In this document: positions 24,879 to 32,045 of the stretch, piece after piece | Position numbering within the stretch: the first letter of the stretch is position 1 | Layout: each line of letters opens with the position of its first letter | From: CALCNS01 sp964425745 | GTDB taxonomy: Bacteria; Bacillota; JAAYKD01 | DNA: 64,000 nucleotides | Direction of reading: 5' to 3' | NCBI GenBank assembly: GCA_964425745.1 | Contig: CAYRNW010000012.1 | Span: 1-64,000, forward strand | Position numbers and translations under genes: made by a program | The notes under the pieces: model-generated | The model's input: only the letters and a program-made list of their open reading frames with translations | Told to the model about the DNA's origin: nothing | Databases searched by the model: none

Positions 24879-25667
24879 TCACCTCCTCATGAAATCTCCA
24901 ACCAGATAAACAATATCGCTGAAGCGCTTGCCGTAGGTATTTTTTTTGAATTGTATTCGCGGATCTTCCGGGAGAAGCTGAGCATTCAAGCCAAGATTCT
25001 GAACTCCTGGTCTGCAGAAATCCACTACTTCCTCGCTACAACCGCAAAAATAAGCGTCGGTAATGGTAAAGCCATTGCTGTCAACCGCTTAGAATTGCTG
25101 AATCGATGAAACGGCGCGCTGAATGGCGGTGGCAAATTCATCGTTATTGGGTTGAGCCAACAGCCTTGTTCGGCTTGAATATTTGTAAAATCCATTCTCC
25201 AATAAGATGGTAAGCAGATTATCGCCATTAAAAATCAACAAAAGGCATGTTCTTTTCTGAAAAATGGGCAGAAAGCTGATCAGTTTCAAAATTCCCCCAA
25301 GGGCGGTATCGATACTTCTCACTTGCAGCTTTGCTTGACGGAACAGTTCTACATAGCTGTGAATAAAGCTACGCTCGACACCACAGCACAAAATATCTTG
25401 CATTTTCGGGTTTGAGGGAGTATCGCGCAAAACCATATAATCAAAAATTGGCTCGTTATACCGTTCGTTTCCGGAAAACTCATTTTTTACCAACGCCTGC
25501 ATGGCTGTATCTCTCAGTTTTGGTAATTGTGCATTTTTCAGCTGAAACTGAGTGCTATCGATCACAATTTGGAGTTTCCCACGAGACAAATGATGATTAT
25601 CCCAAAGATGCTTTAGACTTTCTAAAACCATCATCCGTTGATTCGACATAAATAAGACCGTACTCAC
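24879..25667 (-). pseudogene. pilM: PilM-like gene with an in-frame stop
   Basis: The frame opens at a GTG (25667) behind AAAGGAAGTG and is interrupted by an in-frame TAA at 25091-25089. It then stays open for 69 more codons to the TGA at 24881-24879, which abuts the pilN start. Joined, it gives about 262 residues. Similarity to PilM (the actin-like cytoplasmic partner of PilN) is weak, through segments such as LQVRSIDTALGGILKL; the assignment rests mainly on position between pilC and pilN. Confidence 0.6.
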
Positions 25668-25684
25668 TTGATCACTTCCTTTTG

Positions 25685-26825
25685 CTATTGAATACTACCA
25701 TACATCTGAAAGATCGGCATCATGACAGCCAACATGACAAAGCCAATGATTACCGCCATTATGATTAACATAATCGGTTCAACCATGGTCGTCATTTTAG
25801 ATAACGAAATCTCACTTTCGTAATCTAAACTTGCTGAAATCACATTCAGCATATGTTCTAAATTTCCGGTTTCTTCTCCTACAAAAATTGTGGAGGTCAG
25901 TTTTTGCACAAATCCATCGATTTTTCCTACCGCGTCCGCTAGAGTTCCTCCGCGTCGTACCGCAATAATTACATCTTCAAATTGAGCCGAAATGAAACGG
26001 TTTCCCACCGTTGTTTTGCCTACTTGTAAACACAACAATACCGGCATCCCACTGGAATAGAGCGAACTCAAAGTTCTGGCAAAACGGGCGGTATAGATCG
26101 TGCGCATTAAACGACGAATCGGTTTGAACCGAATCTTGAATTCGTCCATTTCATATGCCACTTGCGGTAACCGCATGAAGGCTTGAAATAAGAAGACAAA
26201 AACTGCAGAAGCTGCAATGGCGATATACCAGTAATGACTCATAAACTCACTAGCATTCATGACCACGCGGGTGGGCAAAGGTAACAATGATCACCACGGC
26301 AGCCAAGGTCAATAAGCCTAAAATCATGGGGTAGGTCATAGCACCACTGATTTTTTGATTCATGCGATGATCTTTTTCAAAATATTCCCCCATGCGAGCA
26401 AGGGTTTGATCGAGGCTGCCGCTGATTTCCGCAGCTGCGACCATTTGCACCAGCAGTTCCGGAAAAGCCGGAGCTTAGGAGCCCATGGCAACCGATAAAG
26501 CAACGCCCTGGCGAATTTGTACCTGCAGTTCATCATAGACTGCACGGGTTGATTCGGGTAGCTCTTCTTCCAACGATAAAATGTTTAAAGCACGCACTAA
26601 GGATACACCTGCGTGGAGCAAGGTTCCCATTTGCGTGCAAAAAGAGACCACCGCCGGAAGCTTAAGTCGCTGATGACCGCTTCGCTGTTGGACCGGTTCG
26701 ATGGACGTTGCAAAGATGCCTGTTTCTTGCAATTTTAAATAAAGTTGGTGGTCGTCCATGGCGTCCGCGGTGCCTTTAAGGGCTTTGCCAGCGGAGTTAT
26801 AGCCATTGTACTGAAATTTCGGCAT
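25685..26825 (-). pseudogene. pilC: Disrupted pilus platform protein PilC
   Basis: The N-terminal GspF domain (FQYNGYNSAGKALKGT) reads to an in-frame TAA at 26477-26475. The same frame continues as APAFPELLVQMVAAAEISGSLD, the usual PilC sequence, until VVIIVTFAHPRGHEC at about 26250. The C-terminal GspF domain resumes in another frame with LPLPTRVVMNASEF at about 26285 and runs to 25685. Compared with the family, roughly 15-25 codons between VVIIVTF and LPLPTR are missing. The gene therefore has one nonsense codon and one frame-shifting deletion. Confidence 0.85.
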
Positions 26826-26860
26826 GACGTCTCCCTACTTTGCTGGAGTACTCTCCCGCC

Positions 26861-26923
26861 GCAAAAAGATCCTTCCGGGCACTCATGACCAAGGTCAAAG
26901 GTGCCCTTCAGGAAGCTTTTTGC
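26861..26923 (-). promoter_or_regulatory. Structured leader element of the pil operon
   Basis: A 63-nt foldback lies in the leader between the promoter and pilC. The outer stem is GCAAAAAG with CTTTTTGC, then CTTCC with GGAAG, then GGGCAC with GTGCCC, and a terminal GACC/GGTC hairpin. The minus-strand 3' arm contains TTTTT. It could act as an attenuator or protein-binding leader. It does not match the c-di-GMP-I, c-di-GMP-II, TPP or purine aptamer patterns I know. Confidence 0.5.
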
Positions 26924-26987
26924 TTATTTAGCTTTCTAATTAATTTTCTTCCTTTTAATGACAGGGAATTTTATCCTCGTACAATGA

Positions 26988-27016
26988 GTTATACAAGCAT
27001 AATTGTATGCTGTCAA
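26988..27016 (-). promoter_or_regulatory. Sigma-A promoter of the pil operon
   Basis: TTGACA (27016-27011) and TATAAC (26993-26988) are separated by 17 bases on the minus strand, about 160 bases before pilC. The promoter is near consensus although several genes behind it are broken. The rest of 27017-27149 is AT-rich; I see no gene in it. Confidence 0.78.
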
Positions 27017-27149
27017 CGTTTTTTTTGATAATTGAGAAGGATTTTCGGATTTTATTGAGTAAATTTAGCTAATAGTAGTCATTCCTATTTATGGTAATTG
27101 AAATTAAAATAACATTAATGTAACTTGTAAAGTAACTAATTTTGTACAC

Positions 27150-27176
27150 AAAAAAACCACCGCACTTCTGCAGTGG
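27150..27176 (-). terminator. Terminator of the tRNA-Met pair
   Basis: An 8-bp stem (27157-27164 with 27169-27176, one G-T pair) with a four-base loop is followed by seven T residues on the minus strand. It lies 14 bases after the CCA end of tRNA-Met. Confidence 0.85.
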
Positions 27177-27189
27177 AACGTATGTCGTT

Positions 27190-27265
27190 TGGTAGCGGAG
27201 GTCGGATTTGAACCAACGACACAGCGGGTATGAACCGCTTGCTCTGCCAGCTGAGCTACTCCGCC
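27190..27265 (-). tRNA. tRNA-Met (elongator, anticodon CAT)
   Basis: A 76-nt cloverleaf on the minus strand begins GGCGGAGTAGCTCAGC and ends with an encoded CCA. The anticodon loop TTCATAC has CAT. Standard pairing at the acceptor end and resemblance to Bacillus tRNA-Met mark it as the elongator. A lysidine-modified tRNA-Ile also has CAT and is the alternative, less likely here. Confidence 0.88.
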
Positions 27266-27275
27266 AAGAGTAAGA

Positions 27276-27352
<77 letters not shown>

Positions 27353-27370
27353 ATTTCTACTGGCCTGTGT

Positions 27371-27399
27371 ATTATACGATAAGTTGGTTACGATGTCAA
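27371..27399 (-). promoter_or_regulatory. Promoter of the tRNA-fMet/tRNA-Met unit
   Basis: TTGACA (27399-27394) and TATAAT (27376-27371) are a perfect consensus pair with a 17-base spacer on the minus strand, 18 bases before the initiator tRNA. Confidence 0.9.
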
Positions 27400-27446
27400 G
27401 TGTGAGCACAAATTTCTTTTACTATGAAAAAATACGATTCCCTCTC

Positions 27447-27475
27447 TTTACAAGGGCGGTTGATTGTGCTAAAAT
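27447..27475 (+). promoter_or_regulatory. Promoter of tRNA-Lys
   Basis: TTTACA (27447-27452) and TAAAAT (27470-27475) are separated by 17 bases, 15 bases before the tRNA. Confidence 0.75.
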
Positions 27476-27490
27476 ACTCCTTGTTCTCAC

Positions 27491-27566
27491 GGGTCATTAG
27501 CTCAGCTGGTAGAGCAGCTGACTCTTAATCAGCCTGTCCGGGGTTCGAATCCCTGATGGCCCACCA
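27491..27566 (+). tRNA. tRNA-Lys (anticodon CTT)
   Basis: A 76-nt cloverleaf begins GGGTCATTAGCTCAGC and has an encoded CCA. Anticodon stem GCTGA/TCAGC encloses the loop CTCTTAA, giving anticodon CTT. It stands alone between a promoter and a terminator. Confidence 0.94.
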
Positions 27567-27607
27567 AAACTCTCTTTGCACATGCAGAGAGAGTTTTCCT
27601 TTTTTTT
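27567..27607 (+). terminator. Terminator of tRNA-Lys
   Basis: AAACTCTCT pairs with AGAGAGTTT around a TGCACATGCA-type loop, followed by CC and eight T residues. It starts immediately after the CCA end. Confidence 0.88.
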
Positions 27608-27618
27608 GAAATTTCCTC

Positions 27619-27647
27619 TTGACAAATGAAATCGTTGCCTTTATACT
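27619..27647 (+). promoter_or_regulatory. Promoter of the aromatic amino-acid leader and ABC operon
   Basis: TTGACA (27619-27624) and TATACT (27642-27647) are separated by 17 bases. The start site would fall about 25 bases before the leader peptide start codon. Confidence 0.85.
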
Positions 27648-27679
27648 GACACAAACACTAAGGCAAGGGGGAAACCACA

Positions 27680-27787
27680 ATGAGTAAGAATTTACAAAAT
27701 TCTTCTTTCGCAGGTTTCTATTCCTATGCCTATTTTTATTATTTTAGCAGCACCGGGCGGAATCGACGGATCCAGCCTGTTCGTTGA
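27680..27787 (+). CDS. Tyr/Phe-rich leader peptide (attenuator)
   Basis: This is a 35-residue open frame behind AAGGGGG, too short for routine gene calling. Codons 10-22 read FAGFYSYAYFYYF: five Tyr and four Phe in thirteen codons. It is followed at 27810-27843 by an intrinsic terminator and then by an ABC transporter of the family usually annotated as tryptophan/tyrosine transport. CGACGG at 27764-27769, past the Tyr/Phe codons but still in the frame, is complementary to the 5' arm of the terminator (CTCGTCG). A ribosome stalled for lack of charged Tyr- or Phe-tRNA would leave it free to form an antiterminator. This is the standard layout of amino-acid attenuation. Confidence 0.8.
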   Translation: MSKNLQNSSFAGFYSYAYFYYFSSTGRNRRIQPVR

Positions 27788-27809
27788 GCTACCTAAAAAG
27801 GAGCTAACA

Positions 27810-27843
27810 ACAGCCTCGTCGGTTTCGACGGGGCTGTTTTTTT
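27810..27843 (+). terminator. Attenuator terminator upstream of the ABC operon
   Basis: A 12-bp stem (27810-27821 with 27826-27837 region, one G-T pair) closed by GTTT is followed by seven T residues. It stands between the leader peptide and the ABC operon at 27925; the bases 27844-27924 hold no gene, only the ribosome binding site GAGGAGA. Confidence 0.88.
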
Positions 27844-27924
27844 ATACTTTTTTAGACGTTGTTACCTGATCCGGTCTGGCCAGACGGATTTAGATAAAAA
27901 AATTAATGAGGAGACGATTTTATC

Positions 27925-28908
27925 ATGACTCAAAAGAAAAATCTTGTTTTAGCAATGCTTGCTCTCATCCTCGTATTCATGCTCAGTGGTTGTAACACCC
28001 CGGCACCCGCCCCTACTCCGACCCCCGAGCCCAAAACCGTATTTAAAATTGGCATTGTACAGTTAGCAGAATTTCCGGCTTTAGATGCTGCCACCCAAGG
28101 ATTTCAAGATGCCTTGACCGAGAAACTCCCGGATCAGGTAGAATTCGATCTGCAGAATGCTCAAGGGGAGCAAACCAATGCCACGACCATTGTCAACAAG
28201 TTTGTCAATGATAAAGTCTCTCTAATCATGGCCAATGCTACCAATTCCGTAAAAGCGGCTCGCGAAGCCACTTCTACCATTCCCATTGTCGGCACTTCCG
28301 TAACCGATTATGTAAAAAGTGGCTTAGTGGAATCCAATGAAGCCCCCGGGGGTAATGTTACCGGCGCTTCCGATAACAATCCGGTCGATGTCCAGGTTGA
28401 ACTCTTGGCGGCCTTGGTTCCCGATGCCGAAGTAGTTGGCATTGTCTTCTCTTCTGCCGAAGAAAATTCCGAGATCCAAGCCGTTGAAGCCAAAGCTGCA
28501 TTAGAAGCAAAAGGGTATGAGGTAAAAATCTACACCGTTGCTGACTCCAATGAGATTCAAACCGTAGTTACCAAAGCTTGCACCGAAGTCGATGCTTTCT
28601 ATGAGCCCAGTGATAACTTAATTGCCTCCAATGTTCCCACCATGGCGAACATCACCACAGCTGCCGGAATCCCGGTCATTACCGCCGAATCCAGCATGTG
28701 TGAAGCCGGTTTCTTGGCGACCTACTCGATTAGCTACTACGATTTAGGACACAAGGCTGGAGAAATGGCCTTCGAAATTTTAGTCAATGGTGCAGATCCT
28801 GCAACAACCCCAATTTTCACCTTTGATACTTCCAATTTGACATTATTCATCAATCAAGAAGTTGCCGATGCTTTGGGCATTGTCATCCCTGAAGGTCTTC
28901 TAAAATGA
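27925..28908 (+). CDS. ABC transporter substrate-binding lipoprotein (tryptophan/tyrosine-type family)
   Basis: This is a 327-residue protein. It has a lipoprotein signal with lipobox LSGC (Cys24), then a Pro/Thr linker (APAPTPTPEP). The mature part, starting FKIGIVQLAEFPALDAATQGF, is typical of the COG2984 family of periplasmic binding proteins linked to aromatic amino acids. The SIPIVGTSVTDYV-like segment is here TIPIVGTSVTDYV. It overlaps the permease start by four bases. The Tyr/Phe leader upstream supports an aromatic amino acid as substrate; the exact ligand is not determined. Confidence 0.87.
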   Translation: MTQKKNLVLAMLALILVFMLSGCNTPAPAPTPTPEPKTVFKIGIVQLAEFPALDAATQGFQDALTEKLPDQVEFDLQNAQGEQTNATTIVNKFVNDKVSLIMANATNSVKAAREATSTIPIVGTSVTDYVKSGLVESNEAPGGNVTGASDNNPVDVQVELLAALVPDAEVVGIVFSSAEENSEIQAVEAKAALEAKGYEVKIYTVADSNEIQTVVTKACTEVDAFYEPSDNLIASNVPTMANITTAAGIPVITAESSMCEAGFLATYSISYYDLGHKAGEMAFEILVNGADPATTPIFTFDTSNLTLFINQEVADALGIVIPEGLLK

Positions 28909-29771
28909 TCATCTCATTTCTCAACGCACTGCCCGGATCCGTTGCGCAGGGTCTAATATGGGGGATCTTGGGCTTAGGGGTTGCTGTTTCCTACCAGATC
29001 ATGGACTATGCAGATCTCACCGTCGATGGCAGTTTTGCTACCGGCGGTGCGGTTTGTGCCGTTAGTATCGCCGCGGGCTATTCGGCGGGTTTTTCTTTAG
29101 TCTTTGCAGCTTTGGCCGGTATGCTGGCGGGATTCGTGACTGGAACCTTGCACACTCGTTTAAAGATTCCTGCAATCCTCGCCGGTATCTTGAGCCAGCT
29201 CGCTTTATATTCAATCAACATGCGTATCATGGGCAAATCGAATATTACGATTAGCCGCACCAAATACGCTTTATTGCTGAGCAGCGCCAACATCAGCCAT
29301 GCACTCGTTGTAGCAGTGGCCATCACCATCGTTTTGGTGTTAACGTTGGTTTGGTTTTTTCGTACGGAAATCGGATATGCCGTGCGGGCAACCGGTAATA
29401 ATGAAAAAATGGCCCGAGCACAAGGGATTGATACCGATGCCATGAAACGCTTAGGCTTAATAATATCGAACGGACTGGTCGGGATTTCGGGGGCTTTGTT
29501 AGCGCAATTTCAGGGAAATGCCGATATCAATATGGGCCGTGGCGCCATTGTCATTGGCTTAGCAGCGGTGGTCATTGGCAGCCGACTCATGCGTCATCAT
29601 GAGCGTTTCGTTTTGCGCTTTTCCGGTACTTTATTGGGATCGATTTCATACTATGTGGTTTTGTCGGTCGTAATTTACTTAGGTCTTTCCACCGTTGATC
29701 TAAAACTATTCACGGCCTGTCTGGTCGCGCTCTTTTTAGCCAGACCCGGACAAAAAAGGAGGGCTGCCTGA
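28905..29771 (+). CDS. ABC transporter permease (COG4120 type)
   Basis: This is a 288-residue integral membrane protein with about eight to nine hydrophobic segments, including the MDYADLTVDGSFATGGA motif near residue 38 and a GYAVRATGNNEKMARAQGID loop that contacts the ATPase. It overlaps both neighbours by a few bases (ATGA-type coupling). It forms the channel for the substrate captured by the lipoprotein encoded upstream. Confidence 0.87.
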   Translation: MIISFLNALPGSVAQGLIWGILGLGVAVSYQIMDYADLTVDGSFATGGAVCAVSIAAGYSAGFSLVFAALAGMLAGFVTGTLHTRLKIPAILAGILSQLALYSINMRIMGKSNITISRTKYALLLSSANISHALVVAVAITIVLVLTLVWFFRTEIGYAVRATGNNEKMARAQGIDTDAMKRLGLIISNGLVGISGALLAQFQGNADINMGRGAIVIGLAAVVIGSRLMRHHERFVLRFSGTLLGSISYYVVLSVVIYLGLSTVDLKLFTACLVALFLARPGQKRRAA

Positions 29772-30544
29772 TGCTAAAAATTGAAGATGTTACATTGCGT
29801 TTTTTTCATGGTACTGTTAACGAAAAAACTGCTTTAGATCAGATTTCTCTGCATATTCCCAAAGGGGAATTTGTGACTGTCATTGGCGGAAACGGTGCCG
29901 GAAAGTCCTCTTTATTGCAATTGGTGGCAGGCACTTGCCTACCGGATCAGGGAAAGATTAGTCTGAGTGGTCAAGATCTGCTCTCCATGCCGGAACATAG
30001 AAGAGCTTCGTTGTTAGGGCGAGTTTTTCAAGACCCCATGCAGGGAACCGCCTCGGAGTTGACTTTGGAAGAAAACTTAGCTTTAGCGGGGCGACGAGGG
30101 GAAAAGCACCGGTATCGTCGTGCTCTTTCCGGAGAAGATCGCCAGCGTTTTCGTCAGATTTTAAGCCGCCTAGAGTTGGGATTAGAAGATCGTTTGACGG
30201 TAAAAGTGGGCTTACTTTCAGGAGGTCAACGTCAAGCTCTCACCTTGCTGATGGCGGTCATGAAAGAACCTCAGCTCTTGTTGCTGGATGAACACACGGC
30301 TGCTTTGGATCCTAAAACAGCAGCTACCGTGATGAAGATTACGGAAGAGTTTGTTAAAAACAGCCAATTCAGCACTTTAATGATTACTCACAATATGCGT
30401 GATGCGATTCGCTATGGGGATCGCCTGATCATGATGAGTTGCGGTAAAATCATTTTAGATGTAAAGGGCGAAGCAAAGCGCAACCTGACGGTGGAGCAAT
30501 TGCTAAAAGAGTTTGAAAAAAACATCGGATTTCCAAGTTTCTAA
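29771..30544 (+). CDS. ABC transporter ATP-binding protein (COG1101 type)
   Basis: This is a 257-residue protein. Walker A is GGNGAGKSS (about residue 39), the signature is LLSGGQRQA, Walker B is LLLLDEHTAALD and the switch His lies in MITHNMRD. It overlaps the permease stop. It powers the aromatic amino-acid transporter. The last codons form part of the terminator stem that follows. Confidence 0.92.
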   Translation: MLKIEDVTLRFFHGTVNEKTALDQISLHIPKGEFVTVIGGNGAGKSSLLQLVAGTCLPDQGKISLSGQDLLSMPEHRRASLLGRVFQDPMQGTASELTLEENLALAGRRGEKHRYRRALSGEDRQRFRQILSRLELGLEDRLTVKVGLLSGGQRQALTLLMAVMKEPQLLLLDEHTAALDPKTAATVMKITEEFVKNSQFSTLMITHNMRDAIRYGDRLIMMSCGKIILDVKGEAKRNLTVEQLLKEFEKNIGFPSF

Positions 30545-30568
30545 TCTTGGAGATCCGATGTTTTATTT
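30521..30568. terminator. Bidirectional terminator between the ABC operon and divIC
   Basis: A 17-bp stem (AACATCGGA with TCCGATGTT, extended by TTTCCAAG with CTTGGAGA) contains the stop codon of the ATPase gene and ends TTTTATTTT. It lies against the 3' end of the convergent divIC-like gene, so it probably serves both. Confidence 0.85.
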
Positions 30569-30903
30569 TATCGTTTGACGAACATGATTTCATTGGGAAG
30601 TAGCATCCCTAATTTGGAGCGGGCCATTTCGCGAATGTAAATGTCACTTTTCACAAACGTAAGCTCCTCTTTCAAGGCCTGTTGCTCATTCACTAATTGT
30701 TCTTTTTGATACAGCGCACTTCGGTAGGTTTGTTCGGTGCGTTTGATGCGTAATTCCATGTGCACAATCTGCCAAGACATCCAAACAATGACCAGGAGCA
30801 AGAGTACAATTGCTGCAATTTTCAAATACTGCTTTGATTTCGCTTCTTTGGAATCAGCATTGCCTAAAATTAACGATAATTTCAAGTTTCTTCTCAATTG
30901 CAT
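30568..30903 (-). CDS. divIC: Septum formation initiator, DivIC/FtsB family
   Basis: This is a 111-residue protein; the ATG at 30903 is chosen because AGGAG lies eight bases upstream. Layout: a basic cytoplasmic N-terminus, one membrane helix at about 27-48, a coiled coil at about 50-85 and the end motif IREMARSKLGMLLPNE, typical of DivIC/FtsB. It stabilises the FtsL-DivIB complex at the septum. It is the last gene of spoVB-mazG-rqcP-divIC, the Bacillus order but without yabP and yabQ. Confidence 0.82.
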   Translation of the reverse strand: MQLRRNLKLSLILGNADSKEAKSKQYLKIAAIVLLLLVIVWMSWQIVHMELRIKRTEQTYRSALYQKEQLVNEQQALKEELTFVKSDIYIREMARSKLGMLLPNEIMFVKR

Positions 30904-30971
30904 TGGCCTCACTCCTTCCTACTGAAAGTACTATTATCTTATCACGAACTTCTATAGAAATCAATCCCTGT

Positions 30972-31244
30972 TTACCAATCAAAGGTCATCTCTTCCCGTG
31001 TTTCAGAAATCACTTTATACATTTCCGCTGCATCTTCCTTGCGATTCGAGGTCGTGATACTCAAGACCTCAACAGTAAGGGTTCGGCTGCCAAAGTGCAA
31101 AGCAATCGTATCACCGACTTTGACTTCGGCTGCCGGTTTTGCAACTCGGCCGTTCAACTCAATACGCTGCCCTTCTGCCACTTCTTTGGCCAGAGTGCGG
31201 CGCTTGATCAGGCGCGATACTTTTAAATATTTATCGAGACGCAT
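30972..31244 (-). CDS. rqcP: S4-domain RNA-binding protein RqcP
   Basis: This is a 90-residue protein made almost entirely of one S4 domain (MRLDKYLKVSRLIKRRTLAKEV, split here as MRLDKYLKVSR and IKRRTLAKE). In Bacillus RqcP (YabO) binds stalled 50S subunits and helps RqcH add alanine tails in ribosome quality control. It lies 15 bases after mazG and 68 before divIC, as in Bacillus. Confidence 0.88.
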   Translation of the reverse strand: MRLDKYLKVSRLIKRRTLAKEVAEGQRIELNGRVAKPAAEVKVGDTIALHFGSRTLTVEVLSITTSNRKEDAAEMYKVISETREEMTFDW

Positions 31245-31259
31245 AACGTTCTTCCCTTC

Positions 31260-32036
31260 TTAATGCTTTTTTACCTGTTGCCATAGGGCTTCTTGTTGCT
31301 CCAAGTTCAACTTGGAAAAATCCATCTGATTTTGCTTGGCGAGCTTTTCCATGGCAATGAATCGGGATTTAAATTTTTGATTGGCTTTCAAGAGTGCACT
31401 TTCCGGTTCTACATGGAGGAACCGGGCAAGATTCACTGCAGCAAAGAGAAAATCACCGACTTCTTCTTCCACTGCTTCTTGTTGCTCGGCTTGAAGCGCT
31501 TCTAAAATTTCTGCTTTTTCCTCTTCAAGTTTATCCCAGACGCCTTGAACGGTAGGCCAATCAAAGCCGACTTTGGCTGCTTTGCTCTGGAGTTTATTGG
31601 CAGCCATGAGTGCCGGTAGATTCTTAGTCACACCATCTAAGGCGCTCTCTTTGGGTTTGTCTTTCCGTTCCAGTGCTTTAATGGCTTCCCATTGCGCCAG
31701 AACTTGAGCGCTGTTGTCGACATGGGTTTCAGCAAAGACATGCGGATGCCTGCGTTGCATCTTGGTGCAGACGGCAGCAACGACATCTTCCATGCTGAAC
31801 TCCGCGTTTTCTTCACCGATAACTGCGTGGAAGACGACTTGTAATAACAAGTCGCCCAATTCATCGACCAGTGCCGAAAGATCGTGGTTGTCTACCGCTT
31901 CGGCAACTTCATATGATTCTTCTATGGCAAAGGGGCGAAGACTTTCATGCGTTTGCTCTCTGTCCCAGGGGCATCCTTCTGCGGAGCGCAGTTGATGCAT
32001 GATATCGAGTAATGGTTTTAAGGTATCGTGATTCAT
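31260..32036 (-). CDS. mazG: Nucleoside triphosphate pyrophosphohydrolase MazG
   Basis: This is a 258-residue protein with AGGAGG seven bases before the ATG. It contains two MazG domains, each with the metal-binding EExxE...DE pattern: EESYEVAEA with DELGDLLLQV, and EEEKAEILEA with EEVGDFLFAA. It hydrolyses non-canonical NTPs. The longer Bacillus YabN has an extra N-terminal methylase-like domain, absent here. Confidence 0.93.
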   Translation of the reverse strand: MNHDTLKPLLDIMHQLRSAEGCPWDREQTHESLRPFAIEESYEVAEAVDNHDLSALVDELGDLLLQVVFHAVIGEENAEFSMEDVVAAVCTKMQRRHPHVFAETHVDNSAQVLAQWEAIKALERKDKPKESALDGVTKNLPALMAANKLQSKAAKVGFDWPTVQGVWDKLEEEKAEILEALQAEQQEAVEEEVGDFLFAAVNLARFLHVEPESALLKANQKFKSRFIAMEKLAKQNQMDFSKLNLEQQEALWQQVKKH

Positions 32037-32045
32037 GGGATCCTC

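Noticed and set aside
24873..25109. Plus-strand open frame within the pilM-like gene
   Set aside because: It is antisense to the continuing pilM-like frame and lacks a ribosome binding site.
25089..26477. Reassignment of TAA to a sense codon
   Set aside because: Many intact genes in the window end in TAA and have no internal TAA; only decayed pilus genes carry it.
26861..26923. Third c-di-GMP riboswitch upstream of pilC
   Set aside because: No GGCAAA or GACGCAAAG blocks, and no class II core.
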